Origin: Hyphomicrobium sp. 99
GTDB taxonomy: Bacteria > Pseudomonadota > Alphaproteobacteria > Rhizobiales > Hyphomicrobiaceae
NCBI RefSeq assembly: GCF_000384335.2
Contig: NZ_KQ031382.1
Coordinates: 2,801,545 to 2,865,544, forward strand
Length of the DNA: 64,000 bases
Direction: 5' to 3'
The notes under the pieces are model-generated. The model worked only from the letters and a program-made list of their open reading frames with translations, did no database searches and was not told where the DNA came from. The position numbers were made by a program, and so were the translations under genes. Every line of letters begins with the position of its first letter. Position 1 is the first letter of the stretch. This document shows, piece after piece, positions 32,158-42,104 of this stretch.

Positions 32158-34382
32158 TGGTACCTCCTGACGGACTTTAAGCGGAGCTTCTTCGTCCTGA
32201 GGCGGATCGCATTTGCCGTCACGACGATCGACGATGTCGACATGGCCAGCGCCGCGACCAACGGCGTCACATGCCCGAGCATCGCAATCGGCACAAAGAC
32301 CGCGTTGTATCCAATCGCAATTGCAAAGTTCTGCAGGGCCATCCGCCGTGCAGCCTGAGCGACCTTCAGCGTCTCGACGACCGGTTCGAGCCGATCGCCT
32401 TGAAATACCGCGTCTGCGGCTGCCTGGCTGATGTCGACCGCCGATGCGGGCGACATCGAGGCATATCCTGCCGCCAGCGCCGGGGCATCATTCAGCCCGT
32501 CGCCGACCATCAGCGTCTTATGACCTTTCGCTCGTAATCCGCCGATGCGTTCAAGCTTCTCAGATGGACGCAACGCACCCTGCCAATCCGTGATCGCGCT
32601 CGCAGCAGCGGCACGTGCAACGGCCTGAGGCCGGTCGCCAGACAGCAATTCGACGGCGTAGCCGGCATCTCGCAGCGCTTTGACGGTTTCTCCCGCGTCG
32701 GGCCGAATGAGATCGAAAAAGCGGAAGCCAATCGGCGCTCCATCGGCCGACTTGTACCAGAGAGAAGCCTCGGCATTCTGATCGGCACCAGCGCCGACCC
32801 AATGCGCAGACCCGAGTCGTTCCTCTCGTCCCTCTTTGATATATGAGAGCCCGGAGCCGGGGACCTCCTGAACGCCTTCGACAGCGTCAATGACGATCCC
32901 GCGGTCACGTGCGGCACGAACGATGGCTTGTGCATAGGGATGCCGGCTCGTAACCGCGAGCGAAGCAACGCGGGCTAGAAGCTTGGAATCGATCTTCTGA
33001 TCGTCAGCCAGTACAATCTGCTCGAGTGTCAGGGTGCCCGTCTTGTCGAAAACGACGCTGTCGATCTCGCCCATCCGTTCGAGACCGTCGGCCGCCTTGA
33101 CGATGACGCCCCGACGGAATAGCCGGCTCATGGCCGCGACCTGCACAGCGGGCACCGCTAGCGCCAAGGCGCACGGGCACGTGATGATCAACACTGCGAT
33201 AGCATGAGTGAGCGAGAGCTCCCACCCGCTTCCCATGAGCATCCAGCCCGTGAACGTCAGCAGCCCGAGCACATGAACGGCAGGCGCATAAATTTGGGCC
33301 GCTCTGTCGGCGAGCCGTACATAGCGGCCTCTGCTTTGCTCTGCCGCGATCATCAGGCGACCGATTTCCGCGAGCAGCGTGTTCTCGTCGGCGACGGTGA
33401 CACGAATGTGCAAAATCCCGCCGCCGTTGACCGTGCCGGCGTGAACGTGAGCGCCCGGCGCTACACTGCGCGGTACGGTCTCGCCGGTAATCAAACTCTC
33501 GTCGATTTCGCTGACGCCTGAGGCAATGATGCCATCTGCGGGTATGCGCTCCCCGGCAGCAACCGCCACCCGCATCCCCGGCAAGAGAGCGCGAGCCGGG
33601 AGGGAGCGCACCGATCCGTCTTCGGAAACCACAGTCGCGCTCATGGCCCTAAGGCTCAGCAGATTTTCCGCGGCACCTCTAGCTCGTACGCGCATGCTCT
33701 CATCGAGCGTCCGGCCAATCAGAAGAAAGAAGACGAGCGTCGTCGCGGCATCGAAATAGACCTGCTCCGACCCCTTTATCGTCTGGAATAGACTCATCGC
33801 GGTCGCGAGGAGGATGCCGAGAGAGATCGGAACATCCATGTTGAGGCGGCGAGCGCGCAGAGCCGAGAAAGCCGAACGAAAGAATGGTTGGCCGGCATAG
33901 GCGATGGCCGGCAGCGCTATGAGCGCTGACACCCAATGAAAGAGGTCGCGCACCGAGCTGTCCATATCGGACACTTCGCCGGACCAGACCGATACGGACA
34001 GCAGCATGATGTTGGCCGCTGCGAAACCCGCGACGCCAACCCTTGGAATGAGTTCGCTCGTGCGCCCGCGCGAAGCTGCCGTCTCCGCGCCTTCGACGAG
34101 TTCTGCGGCTGTGTAGCCGACATTCTTCAAAGCTGCGACGAGGTCCGGCACATCGGGACCTGCACTGTCGGTTCGGCGGAGTGTTACCGTCACGCGGTGC
34201 AGAGCGAGGTTGGCGCGTGCTGCTGAAACACCTCGAATGCTTCTTAGCGCCGTCTCCACTGTGCGGATGCAGTTTCCGCAAACGATCTCGGGAACGGACA
34301 GCGTCACCGTCTCGAGGTTTGCCGTGGGATCCTGGAGCGACGCGTTCTGCTGCGCCGGCGGAGCGATCAGGGCTGCTTCCAT
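32154..34382 (-). CDS. ccoI: copper-translocating P1B ATPase CcoI (FixI)
   Basis: A 742-residue heavy-metal P-type ATPase. The N-terminal metal-binding domain has CxxC in 'VCGNCIRTVE'. The membrane metal site is 'CPCALAL', the phosphorylation site 'VFDKTGTLTL', and the hinge 'MVGDGLNDAPAL'. CcoI exports copper across the inner membrane for assembly of the CcoN copper site. The ATG at 34382 is chosen because it begins the normal N-terminus and lies only 16 bases inside the end of the fixH-type gene; the longer frame to 34457 would overlap that gene far more. Confidence 0.95.
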   Translation of the reverse strand: MEAALIAPPAQQNASLQDPTANLETVTLSVPEIVCGNCIRTVETALRSIRGVSAARANLALHRVTVTLRRTDSAGPDVPDLVAALKNVGYTAAELVEGAETAASRGRTSELIPRVGVAGFAAANIMLLSVSVWSGEVSDMDSSVRDLFHWVSALIALPAIAYAGQPFFRSAFSALRARRLNMDVPISLGILLATAMSLFQTIKGSEQVYFDAATTLVFFLLIGRTLDESMRVRARGAAENLLSLRAMSATVVSEDGSVRSLPARALLPGMRVAVAAGERIPADGIIASGVSEIDESLITGETVPRSVAPGAHVHAGTVNGGGILHIRVTVADENTLLAEIGRLMIAAEQSRGRYVRLADRAAQIYAPAVHVLGLLTFTGWMLMGSGWELSLTHAIAVLIITCPCALALAVPAVQVAAMSRLFRRGVIVKAADGLERMGEIDSVVFDKTGTLTLEQIVLADDQKIDSKLLARVASLAVTSRHPYAQAIVRAARDRGIVIDAVEGVQEVPGSGLSYIKEGREERLGSAHWVGAGADQNAEASLWYKSADGAPIGFRFFDLIRPDAGETVKALRDAGYAVELLSGDRPQAVARAAAASAITDWQGALRPSEKLERIGGLRAKGHKTLMVGDGLNDAPALAAGYASMSPASAVDISQAAADAVFQGDRLEPVVETLKVAQAARRMALQNFAIAIGYNAVFVPIAMLGHVTPLVAALAMSTSSIVVTANAIRLRTKKLRLKSVRRYQ

Positions 34383-34885
34383 AGCCGCGCCTTTGCTCGA
34401 TAGACGATGCTTCGCTGGGCGCCATCGCCTTGGCTGGCAACCAGCGATATATCCCACGTGCCTTCCGACAGATTGGGCACGACCGTCGAATAGGTCCCTC
34501 CACCTGCAGCGGTCAGGACCAGATTATGATCGGCAATATCCGTTGCCGGGCGGCCGATAGTCCCGGTGATTTGCAAGCCGTCGACGCCGTGACCCGCATG
34601 GTCTTTAAGCGTCACACTGAACGTCCCGGTCCGACCGTCGAACTTTGTAGATTCTGTCCAGCCGCGCTCATCCTGCCGGCGTTCCTCGGCGATGCGCTGA
34701 TTGTACAGCAGGCCCGTCCGGTAGGCGTCCGGCGTATCGCCGCCGAATGTCGAGACGGCCTTATAAATCATCACACCATCGACCGCAGTGACGATCAGGA
34801 AGAAGGCGATCATGCCGAACAGCACATGCCAACCGTTGATCCCGCCTCGGCCAGAAATTGTTTGTTTCATGACGTCGGCTTTCAT
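34367..34885 (-). CDS. ccoH: FixH/CcoH family protein
   Basis: A 172-residue protein with one N-terminal membrane helix ('GWHVLFGMIAFFLIVTAVDGVMIY') and a periplasmic beta-sandwich domain. Typical FixH segments are 'TFGGDTPDAYRTGLLYNQRIAEE' and 'GTWDISLVASQGDGAQRSIVYRAKARLW'. FixH/CcoH stabilises cbb3 oxidase subunits during assembly. It overlaps ccoG by four bases upstream and ccoI by 16 bases downstream. Confidence 0.92.
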   Translation of the reverse strand: MKADVMKQTISGRGGINGWHVLFGMIAFFLIVTAVDGVMIYKAVSTFGGDTPDAYRTGLLYNQRIAEERRQDERGWTESTKFDGRTGTFSVTLKDHAGHGVDGLQITGTIGRPATDIADHNLVLTAAGGGTYSTVVPNLSEGTWDISLVASQGDGAQRSIVYRAKARLWKQP

Positions 34886-36369
34886 GGCACTGGCCCGCTG
34901 AACGTCGTCGAACGCGAAGTTGATTTCCCATCCGCAATGTCCGTCACGGTGATCGTCATGGGAGTCGACTCCCCCTTGATTTCTTTCCGCGCGGAAGGAT
35001 TGAGAGAAACGAAGAACTTCACCGCGCGGACTTCCGCGGGGGCGACATCCATTACAGGATCCTGATTATCGAACTCGATAAACTGGAGACGGGCGCCCGG
35101 AAGTCCTGAAATGGCGATCCTAAAATGCCGCGTGCTCTGCAGCTTGTTGGCAATTTTCACCGTGTAGCCGTTGCGCAGACCGCCGTCACTCAACAGAACG
35201 AACAACGGATTGCGGTCGGGCGCGACGCTGACTTGTGTATCTGCGCGGTTGAGCAGCGACCACAACATGAGGCCGCCGATGGCCGTAATCAGAATCGAAT
35301 AGAGGATTGTTCGTGGCCGTACGATCCGCCAGCCGTCGCGAGGACCTTTGGTGGCGCATTCGAGGTTGGCTGCCGTCGTATAGGCAATCAACTCGCGCGG
35401 ACGGCCGATGCGATCCATGATCTCATTGCAAGCATCAATGCATAGCGCGCATTGTATGCACTCAAGCTGTGCGCCATTGCGAATGTCGATGCCTGTAGGG
35501 CAGACGGCGACACAAGCTTTACAGTCTATGCAGTCGCCCCTTCCCTCCCAGCTCTCGTCGCGCTTATGCGAGCCGCGGGGTTCGCCTCGGACATCACGAT
35601 AGGAAATGAAGAGGGAATCGCGGTCGAGCATTGCCCCTTGGATGCGCGGCCAGGGGCACATGTAAATGCAGACCTGCTCCCGCGCGATGCCGCCTAGCAG
35701 ATAGGTTGTAAGGGTGAAGATTCCGAGAAAGACGTACGCGACCGGCGGAGCAGTTCCGGTGGCGAGTTCGACAGCAAGGGTCGGCGCATCGCGAAAGTAA
35801 AATACGAGAGCGCCGCCGGTGGCGAGAGCGATCAGCACCCACGAAATATGGGTGGCGGTTTTCTTCCAGAGCTTCTCAAATGACCAGCCATTCTGATCGA
35901 GACGCAAGCGAGCGTTACGATCACCCTGCCAAAATCGCTCGACTGCGATCATCAGATCGGTCCAGACCGTCTGTGGGCATGCATACCCGCACCACATTCG
36001 CCCTGCGATTGCCGTCACTAGAAAAAGACATAGTGCTGAGAGGACCAGTGCACCCGTCACATAATAGAATTCTTGCGCCCAAATCTCTATCGGTCCGAAC
36101 AGCAGTCGCTGGTTGGCAAAGTCGAGAAGAAACGCTTGATCAGGCAGGCCCGGACCGCGATGCCATCTGATCCATGGCAGCATGTAATAAATGCCGAGCG
36201 TGATCGCCGTGACGGCCCATTTGATGTTTCGGAAGGTTCCATGCGCTTCTTTTGGATATATCTTCTTATGCGACGCATAGATGCTCGTCTGAATCGGCGC
36301 GTTGTTGGGCTTGGCTTCGCCGCTGCCATTATCCACAATGAACTTGTTGGGCCCGTCTAGCATCGTCAT
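34882..36369 (-). CDS. ccoG: cbb3 oxidase accessory protein CcoG (FixG), 2[4Fe-4S]
   Basis: A 495-residue membrane-bound ferredoxin-like protein with about five helices. The two iron-sulfur cluster motifs are seen in 'CIDCKACVAVCPTGID' and 'CIQCALCIDACNEIMD', a Cys pair in 'GYACPQTVWTD', and a C-terminal immunoglobulin-like domain. CcoG is a copper reductase that keeps Cu(I) available for cbb3 assembly. The start overlaps the ccoP stop by four bases (ATGA). Confidence 0.95.
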   Translation of the reverse strand: MTMLDGPNKFIVDNGSGEAKPNNAPIQTSIYASHKKIYPKEAHGTFRNIKWAVTAITLGIYYMLPWIRWHRGPGLPDQAFLLDFANQRLLFGPIEIWAQEFYYVTGALVLSALCLFLVTAIAGRMWCGYACPQTVWTDLMIAVERFWQGDRNARLRLDQNGWSFEKLWKKTATHISWVLIALATGGALVFYFRDAPTLAVELATGTAPPVAYVFLGIFTLTTYLLGGIAREQVCIYMCPWPRIQGAMLDRDSLFISYRDVRGEPRGSHKRDESWEGRGDCIDCKACVAVCPTGIDIRNGAQLECIQCALCIDACNEIMDRIGRPRELIAYTTAANLECATKGPRDGWRIVRPRTILYSILITAIGGLMLWSLLNRADTQVSVAPDRNPLFVLLSDGGLRNGYTVKIANKLQSTRHFRIAISGLPGARLQFIEFDNQDPVMDVAPAEVRAVKFFVSLNPSARKEIKGESTPMTITVTDIADGKSTSRSTTFSGPVP

Positions 36370-37277
36370 TTAGGCGCCTCGGCCGGTGCGGTCTTTTCAG
36401 GCTCGGGTTTGCCGCCTCCAAGTGAATGGACATAGAGCGCGACCATCTCGATCGAGACGGGATCGAGACGACCGGTCCACGCCGGCATCATTCCTCCGCG
36501 ACCCGTTTCGATGCTGCGCATCACCGCTTCCTGACTACTGCCGTAGAGCCAGATGGCATCGGTCAAATTCGGTGCGCCAATGTCGGTGTTACCTTTGCCG
36601 TCAGGCCCGTGACATGCTGCGCAATTGTCCGCGAAGATTGCTGCGCCTCGTGAAGCGGCCGCGGCATCGACATTGAGGTGCGAGAGCGAGCGGACATAAT
36701 TGGCGACATCCCTGATCTGCGCCGGCTCAAGGATTTTATCGAGACCGAACCGCGGCATGGCTGTGTCGCGGGTCTTCGGATCGCCGGATCTAATGCCGTG
36801 AGTGATGGTCGTTTGGATATTTTCGAGATCGCCGCCCCACAGCCAATCGTCATCGTTGAGATTGGGATATCCAACGGCACCCTGCGCGCCACGGCCGTGA
36901 CAAGGGGCGCAGTTGTCGCCGAAAATAGCGGCGCCACCGTCTCGAGCGAATTCGAATAGCTCGGGATTCTTTTTGATGTCGGCTATGGGCGTCTTCGCAA
37001 TCGCCGCGCGATACTGGTCCTGCGCCGCCTTTGCCATAGCGACGTCTTTCGCAACTGCACTGCGTTGGCTGTGACCGAGAAAACCTTTCGTATAGTCAGT
37101 CAGGGTCGGCCAAGCCGGATAAACGAGCCAATAGCCAAATGCCCAGGCTATACAGGCATAGAAGACATGCAACCACCATCGCGGTAACGGCTTGTTGAGT
37201 TCCATCAGGTCGCCGTCCCACACATGCCCTGTGGTCTCGGTGCCGGTTACCTCATCAATGCGCTTTTGGCTGACCAT
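36366..37277 (-). CDS. ccoP: cbb3-type cytochrome c oxidase subunit III (dihaem CcoP)
   Basis: A 303-residue membrane-anchored dihaem cytochrome c. It has an N-terminal helix ('WWLHVFYACIAWAFGYWLVY') and haem-binding CxxCH motifs at residues 123-127 ('CAPCH') and 219-223 ('CAACH'), each followed by a methionine-containing ligand region ('DTAMPRFG', 'GGMMPAW'). It passes electrons from CcoO or soluble cytochromes to CcoN. It begins six bases after ccoQ. Confidence 0.96.
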   Translation of the reverse strand: MVSQKRIDEVTGTETTGHVWDGDLMELNKPLPRWWLHVFYACIAWAFGYWLVYPAWPTLTDYTKGFLGHSQRSAVAKDVAMAKAAQDQYRAAIAKTPIADIKKNPELFEFARDGGAAIFGDNCAPCHGRGAQGAVGYPNLNDDDWLWGGDLENIQTTITHGIRSGDPKTRDTAMPRFGLDKILEPAQIRDVANYVRSLSHLNVDAAAASRGAAIFADNCAACHGPDGKGNTDIGAPNLTDAIWLYGSSQEAVMRSIETGRGGMMPAWTGRLDPVSIEMVALYVHSLGGGKPEPEKTAPAEAPK

Positions 37278-37283
37278 CGGCTG

Positions 37284-37448
37284 TCACTGTTTCTCTATTC
37301 TGTCCAGATCGATCGCCGTCTTCGCCACGTGCTCGAACGTGGATTTGTTCGACGAGCGAAATGCGTAGATGAACGCCGCGACGAGAAGCGCCATGAAAAT
37401 CGCCATCGAGACGAGTTGCGAGAGAACCTGTGCTTCGTCGTAAGTCAT
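37284..37448 (-). CDS. ccoQ: cbb3 oxidase subunit IV (CcoQ)
   Basis: A 54-residue single-helix protein starting with ATG at 37448: 'MTYDEAQVLSQLVSMAIFMA' and a short charged tail. This is the usual size and layout for CcoQ/FixQ, which stabilises the interaction of CcoP with the core. It lies between ccoO and ccoP; the frame upstream of 37448 is inside ccoO. Confidence 0.93.
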   Translation of the reverse strand: MTYDEAQVLSQLVSMAIFMALLVAAFIYAFRSSNKSTFEHVAKTAIDLDRIEKQ

Positions 37449-37452
37449 AGTC

Positions 37453-38187
37453 TCACCTGAGATTGGGACCGCTGGCGTCGAATTTCGTGAAGTCCACGAG
37501 TGTGCCAAGCATCTGCAGATAGGCGACAACAGCATCGAGCTCGCTTGGCGGCACGTCGTCACCAAGCTGCCCGTCGAATCTTCTGGCCTGTGCCTTCGGA
37601 TACCGCTGCATCAGGGCCTTCGTCGCGCTTGTGTCGGAAGAGACCTGCGCAAGCAAATCAGCATTGGCGTTGGCGATCATCTCGTCGGTGTAAGGCACGC
37701 CGATACGCTGCAACGTCTTCATGCGATCTGCGATGTTGCTGTAGTCGAGCGGTGTCTTTTCGAGGAATGGGTAGCCGGGCATGATCGAAGCCGGCACGAC
37801 CGAACGCGGGTCTCGCATATGCTCGACATGCCAAGCGTCGGAATACTTGCCGCCAACCCGAGCGAGATCAGGACCATTGCGCTTCGATCCCCACTGGAAG
37901 GGGTGATCGTACATGCTCTCTGCGGCTAGCGAGTAATGTCCATAACGCTCGATCTCGTCTCGCAATGAGCGGATCATCTGGCTGTGGCAATTGTAGCAGC
38001 CTTCGCGCACGTAGATATCGCGGCCCGCGAGTTCCAGCGGCGAATAGGGGCGCATGCCTTCGACCTTCTCGATCGTGGACTGCAGCATGAAGAGAGGCGC
38101 GATTTCGATGATGCCGCCGATCGAGACCACAATCAGAGTGGCGATCAGGAGAATGAGGGAATTCTTTTCGAAGATTGCGTGGTTCAT
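37453..38187 (-). CDS. ccoO: cbb3-type cytochrome c oxidase subunit II (monohaem CcoO)
   Basis: A 244-residue membrane-anchored cytochrome c with an N-terminal helix ('[20 protein letters not shown]'), a CxxCH motif 'CYNCH' and '[15 protein letters not shown]', which provides the Met ligand. The start at 38187 has GAGGGAAG just upstream; a second ATG at 38199 overlaps the ccoN stop (ATGA) and is also possible. It receives electrons and passes them to CcoN. Confidence 0.96.
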   Translation of the reverse strand: MNHAIFEKNSLILLIATLIVVSIGGIIEIAPLFMLQSTIEKVEGMRPYSPLELAGRDIYVREGCYNCHSQMIRSLRDEIERYGHYSLAAESMYDHPFQWGSKRNGPDLARVGGKYSDAWHVEHMRDPRSVVPASIMPGYPFLEKTPLDYSNIADRMKTLQRIGVPYTDEMIANANADLLAQVSSDTSATKALMQRYPKAQARRFDGQLGDDVPPSELDAVVAYLQMLGTLVDFTKFDASGPNLR

Positions 38188-38195
38188 AGCTTCCC

Positions 38196-39860
38196 TCATT
38201 CAGCCGGAGCGGCGACGATGCCGGGGCGGAGTTCGGGTGCAGCCGCGACACGGGGCTGATCCTTAAGGTCGACTGGGTGGGCCCCCTTAATCGTGCGCCA
38301 GACATTGTAGGCCATGATCAAGCCGCCGATCAGGAAGAGCGCGCCACCCGTCGCGCGGATGACGTACGGCCAATGAAGCGCTTCGACGGTCTCGATGAAC
38401 GAATATTTGAGGAAGCCGAGGTGATCGTAGGCACGCCACATCAGGCCTTGCGTAATACCGGCCACCCACATCGACGTGATGTAGAGAACGATGCCGATCA
38501 TCGCCAGCCAGAAGTGCCATTCGACGAGGCGCATCGAATAAAGGCCTTCGCGCTTCCAGAGCCAAGGGACCATGCAATAGACGGCGCCGAAGGAGATCAT
38601 ACCGACCCACCCGAGCGCGCCCGAATGCACGTGCCCAATCGTCCAATCCGTATAGTGAGAAAGGGAGTTCACCGCCTTGATTGACATCAGCGGCCCTTCG
38701 AACGTCGACATGCCGTAGAAGGCGACGGAGACGACGAGCAGGCGAATGACGGCGTCGGTTCTGAGCCGATCCCAGGCGCCCGAGAGCGTCATCAGGCCAT
38801 TGATCATGCCGCCCCACGACGGCATCCACAGCATGATCGAGAACGTCATGCCGAGCGTCTGTGCCCAGTCCGGCAGCGCCGTGTAATGGAGATGGTGCGG
38901 TCCTGCCCAGATGTAAAGAAAGATCAGCGACCAGAAGTGTACGATCGACAAGCGATAGGAATAGACGGGCCGCTCGGCACGCTTCGGAATGAAGTAATAC
39001 ATGATGCCGAGGAAACCTGCCGTCAGGAGGAAGCCGACGGCGTTATGCCCGTACCACCACTGGGTCATTGCGCCTTGAACGCCGGGGAACAACGGATAGC
39101 TCTCGGAGCCCAGAAGCGACACGGGAAGCGCGAGATTGTTGATGATGTGCAGCATTGCGATCGTCACGATGAAGGCGAGATAGAACCAGTTCGCGACGTA
39201 GATGTGCGGCTCCTCGCGCTTTCTGAGCGTGCCGAGGAAGATCAACAGATAGGCAACCCAAACGATCGTCAGCCAGATGTCGACGTACCATTCGGGTTCG
39301 GCATATTCCTTTCCTTGGGTAACGCCGAGAACATAGCCGGTCGCGGCCAACACGATGAAGAGCTGATATCCCCACACGACGAACCAAGGAGCCCACTTGC
39401 CTGGGAGCCGTGCTCGGCAAGTCCTCTGAACGACATAAAGAGATGTTGCAATCAGCGCATTGCCGCCGAATGCAAAGATAACGGCGGACGTATGCACCGG
39501 CCTCAGCCGGCCGAAATTGGTCCAGGGCAAATCGAAATTGAGCGCGGGGAACGCGAGCTGCCAGGCAAGAACGTCGCCGACGAGAAATCCGACGACGCCC
39601 CAAAATACGCACGCGACAGTCGCAACACGAACGGGCCCGTCGAAATAGCCGGACGCTTTTTCTCTCCGGAGGTCTGTCGGATGGGAAAGAATATAAACAC
39701 CGGCCGTTGCGCTCGCCGCGCAGAGTATCAAGCCGTGCAGCCGCATGCCCTCGTCGACGCCGGCAACTGCCAAAATCAATCCGATGATCGCAAAGAGCAG
39801 AGCGCTACCGAGAGCCAGCATATCACTTAGGCCGGATCTTTCGTCGGCGGTGTCTTTCAC
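38196..39860 (-). CDS. ccoN: cbb3-type cytochrome c oxidase subunit I (CcoN)
   Basis: A 554-residue haem-copper oxidase catalytic subunit with about twelve to fourteen helices. Conserved histidines for the low-spin haem, haem b3 and CuB lie in '[17 protein letters not shown]', '[18 protein letters not shown]', '[13 protein letters not shown]' and '[16 protein letters not shown]'. It reduces oxygen at very low concentration while pumping protons. It is the first gene of the operon ccoN-O-Q-P-G-H-I-S-TauE/SafE-like. An FNR/FixK box 85 bases upstream indicates induction at low oxygen. Confidence 0.97.
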   Translation of the reverse strand: MKDTADERSGLSDMLALGSALLFAIIGLILAVAGVDEGMRLHGLILCAASATAGVYILSHPTDLRREKASGYFDGPVRVATVACVFWGVVGFLVGDVLAWQLAFPALNFDLPWTNFGRLRPVHTSAVIFAFGGNALIATSLYVVQRTCRARLPGKWAPWFVVWGYQLFIVLAATGYVLGVTQGKEYAEPEWYVDIWLTIVWVAYLLIFLGTLRKREEPHIYVANWFYLAFIVTIAMLHIINNLALPVSLLGSESYPLFPGVQGAMTQWWYGHNAVGFLLTAGFLGIMYYFIPKRAERPVYSYRLSIVHFWSLIFLYIWAGPHHLHYTALPDWAQTLGMTFSIMLWMPSWGGMINGLMTLSGAWDRLRTDAVIRLLVVSVAFYGMSTFEGPLMSIKAVNSLSHYTDWTIGHVHSGALGWVGMISFGAVYCMVPWLWKREGLYSMRLVEWHFWLAMIGIVLYITSMWVAGITQGLMWRAYDHLGFLKYSFIETVEALHWPYVIRATGGALFLIGGLIMAYNVWRTIKGAHPVDLKDQPRVAAAPELRPGIVAAPAE

Positions 39861-39944
39861 GATCGCCCTCCCCCATCCGGTCCGTTGATTGCGGACGTTA
39901 TTTTAACTGGGTCATTTCCTTGATCCGCGACGCGCGACTTGACC

Positions 39945-39958
39945 TTGACTTGTGTCAA
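39945..39958 (-). promoter_or_regulatory. FNR/FixK-type box upstream of ccoN
   Basis: TTGACTTGTGTCAA is a perfect TTGAC-N4-GTCAA dyad, the FNR/FixK/Anr consensus type. It lies 85 bases upstream of the ccoN start on the minus strand, where a class II site would place transcription start roughly 45 bases before the gene. Low-oxygen control of cbb3 operons by FixK/FNR proteins is well established; no such regulator is encoded in the window. Confidence 0.85.
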
Positions 39959-40074
39959 AGTACGCCAGATTCGCATTTCCCCCTGCCGCCCAAGGCGGGA
40001 GTGTGTCACCGGCGCTGACGGCTTCCGATTTCTGCTCTTATGCCCTCGCGGACCGTCGATTCCGGCCTATCAAC

Positions 40075-40100
40075 GTCCGCTTTTGGCCCGAAGCGTCGGA
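40075..40100. repeat. dispersed tccgctttt-type repeat
   Basis: gtccgcttttggcccgaagcg is a copy of the same palindromic repeat family as at 31276, 44844 and 61400-61585. It lies in the 500-base gap between ccoN and the methyltransferase gene, which otherwise holds only the ccoN promoter and shows no gene. Confidence 0.5.
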
Positions 40101-40369
40101 GAGGCGACGACCGCTCTCGGATAACCCCTACCGCAGTGGCGCCGGTTGACCCTGTTCGCGACACTCATCCCAGAAGCAGAAGTTGGCCTCACTTGGATGG
40201 GCCACGCGTACGCCGTCGCCCGCCAGGTCCGCTTTCTGGGGACGACCGGTCGAAGTTGCGGACGGCTGATGCGTGCTCATGGCCCCTAGCGGACTTGTAA
40301 CCGGCGGAACACTTCCACAGAAGGAGGTTCTTTAAGCAGATCCAATTCCATTCATTCAAAGAGGAAGTC

Positions 40370-40993
40370 ATGGGTCTTTACGCTCGATACATCGGTCCGC
40401 GCTTCGTAAGCTGCCTCTGCTCCATGCAAGACATTACCGCCGAACGCTTGAAGGTCGTACCTTACGCGTCAGGCGTAGTGCTCGAGATTGGGATTGGCCC
40501 GGGTCTCAACTTGCCGCTCTACGATCCGGCGCGTGTGGAACGCGTGATAGGCGTCGATCCCGGCTCGGATTTTCTTCGTATCGGCTCCGGGCGGCACGCG
40601 ACGTCTCCGGTGCTCCTGGAGATTATCGAGGCGCCTGCCGAGGCATTGCCGCTATCCGACGCTTCGATAGACACGGCGGTCGTCACCTACACCCTGTGCT
40701 CCGTCGAAGATCCCATGCGCGTACTTGCAGAGCTACGGCGCGTTCTTAAGCCGACAGGCCGCGTGCTGTTCTTGGAACATGGGCTGGCACACGATGAGAA
40801 GGTCGCAACGTGGCAGCATCGGCTCAACCCAATATGGAAGCGCCTCGCCGTTGGCTGCAATCTGAACCGACCTGTCGCGTCGAACTTTGAAAAAGCCGGC
40901 TTTCGGCTGCCAGAGGTTGATCACTACTACCTTGACGGCGTGCCGCGCTCGGTCGGGTATCTTTGCAGGGGCGTCGCGGTCTCGACAGGCTGA
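40370..40993 (+). CDS. class I SAM-dependent methyltransferase
   Basis: A 207-residue methyltransferase of the UbiE/methyltransferase-11 type. Motif I is 'VVLEIGIGPGLNLPLYDP', the acidic residue of motif II is in 'VIGVDPGSDF', and later motifs are 'VVTYTLCSVEDPMRVLAELRRVLKPTGRVLFLEHG'. It resembles the METTL7-like group of small-molecule or thiol methyltransferases, with a short basic N-terminus. The substrate is unknown. It stands alone, convergent with the TonB gene. Confidence 0.87.
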   Translation: MGLYARYIGPRFVSCLCSMQDITAERLKVVPYASGVVLEIGIGPGLNLPLYDPARVERVIGVDPGSDFLRIGSGRHATSPVLLEIIEAPAEALPLSDASIDTAVVTYTLCSVEDPMRVLAELRRVLKPTGRVLFLEHGLAHDEKVATWQHRLNPIWKRLAVGCNLNRPVASNFEKAGFRLPEVDHYYLDGVPRSVGYLCRGVAVSTG

Positions 40994-41142
40994 CGTTCAA
41001 TTCGCACAAGCAATGCAACGGAGGTCCGGTTATGGCCTGAAGCCGAACTCACAGTTGACGTAGACTTTGACCGTCGATGGAGTGAATCGGACATCGTCTC
41101 CCGAAGGGCGATCGCATCGAAACGCAAGCTTGTGGAGGGGAT

Positions 41143-41889
41143 CTATTCCCTGCGTGAGTTAGGTGATCTTCCTTTCAAAAGCTTCGCCTCAAATGTGAAT
41201 TGCTGCGTAAGTGAGATGGGCCTTAGGCTGACTTTTGGCGGGATTGGAGGAAAAGGTGCCGCCCGGTCGAGCGCGGCTACGGCGGCATCATCGAGTATTT
41301 TAAAGCCCGAGCCTGATACGACCTCTCGCGACAAGAGCTTGCCGTCGAGACCGATCGTAAAGCGCATGACGACAGTTCCGGACCGCCGCGACGGCGGGCT
41401 CACTTTCGCGCGCTCAACGTGCTTTTGGATCTGGCCAAGGTAGAGACCGATCGCTTTCGCATCGGCGCCTGTCTTCGCTGGGCCGGAACTTTCCTCAGTG
41501 AAGATCGCAGCTTGAGGCGGCCGCTGTTCCTTGACCTGCGCCGCATCCGGCTGGGGAGGCGCCGGCGGTTCTTGCGTGTTGACCACGACTTCCTCGACAC
41601 TGTTCGCATCCGAAGCAATCACGTCGCGCAACTCGTCCGGCTTTACCTCATCCGATTGGGGCGGCGGTCGAAGGGGGAAGATTTTGGCCGGTTCGATCGT
41701 CTGCATTGCGTCGCCGAGATTCACAAGTCCCTCGGCCGCGATACCTCGCTCGACAAGTACAATGTCAACGCCTTGCCCGAAGTCGAGCGCATCTGTGATG
41801 GATTTTCGCGACGAAGCCAGCATTAAGTTGCCGATCGCTGCGTGGATCAGCAAAGACATCAATATTACGATTAATCGCAACCGGCTCAT
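41143..41889 (-). CDS. TonB-family energy transducer
   Basis: The start at 41889 gives a 248-residue protein with an N-terminal anchor helix ('LRLIVILMSLLIHAAIGNLML'), a Pro-rich periplasmic linker (about residues 70-125, with 'PLRPPPQ' and 'PPAPPQPD') and a C-terminal TonB domain ('YLGQIQKHVERAKV', 'VMRFTIGLDGKLLSREVVSGSG', 'LDRAAPFPPIP'). It couples the proton motive force to outer-membrane receptors. No ExbB/ExbD or receptor gene lies beside it in the window. The FadL-like porin nearby does not need TonB. Confidence 0.87.
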   Translation of the reverse strand: MSRLRLIVILMSLLIHAAIGNLMLASSRKSITDALDFGQGVDIVLVERGIAAEGLVNLGDAMQTIEPAKIFPLRPPPQSDEVKPDELRDVIASDANSVEEVVVNTQEPPAPPQPDAAQVKEQRPPQAAIFTEESSGPAKTGADAKAIGLYLGQIQKHVERAKVSPPSRRSGTVVMRFTIGLDGKLLSREVVSGSGFKILDDAAVAALDRAAPFPPIPPKVSLRPISLTQQFTFEAKLLKGRSPNSRRE

Positions 41890-42104
41890 TCTGGCGTGAT
41901 CTGTTGTAAACCTTGCCCGTGTTCGTGCCGATATTCGCACCTTGCGGCGTCTTTTAGGCCCCTGCCTTGAGCGCGCGAGAAAGGGGCAAACCGCAATATC
42001 CCATCAGCGGTCATCAGGCTCGCTTTGGTAAGCGATCCCAAGGCACTCGCCGACCAAGTCCGCTTGAGAAGGTAATGCTGTAATCGTCCGTCGATCCGCT
42101 CCTG

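Noticed and set aside
38886..39830. 314-codon open frame antisense to ccoN
   Set aside because: ccoN is unambiguous on the other strand; the antisense product is a polar shadow sequence without domains.
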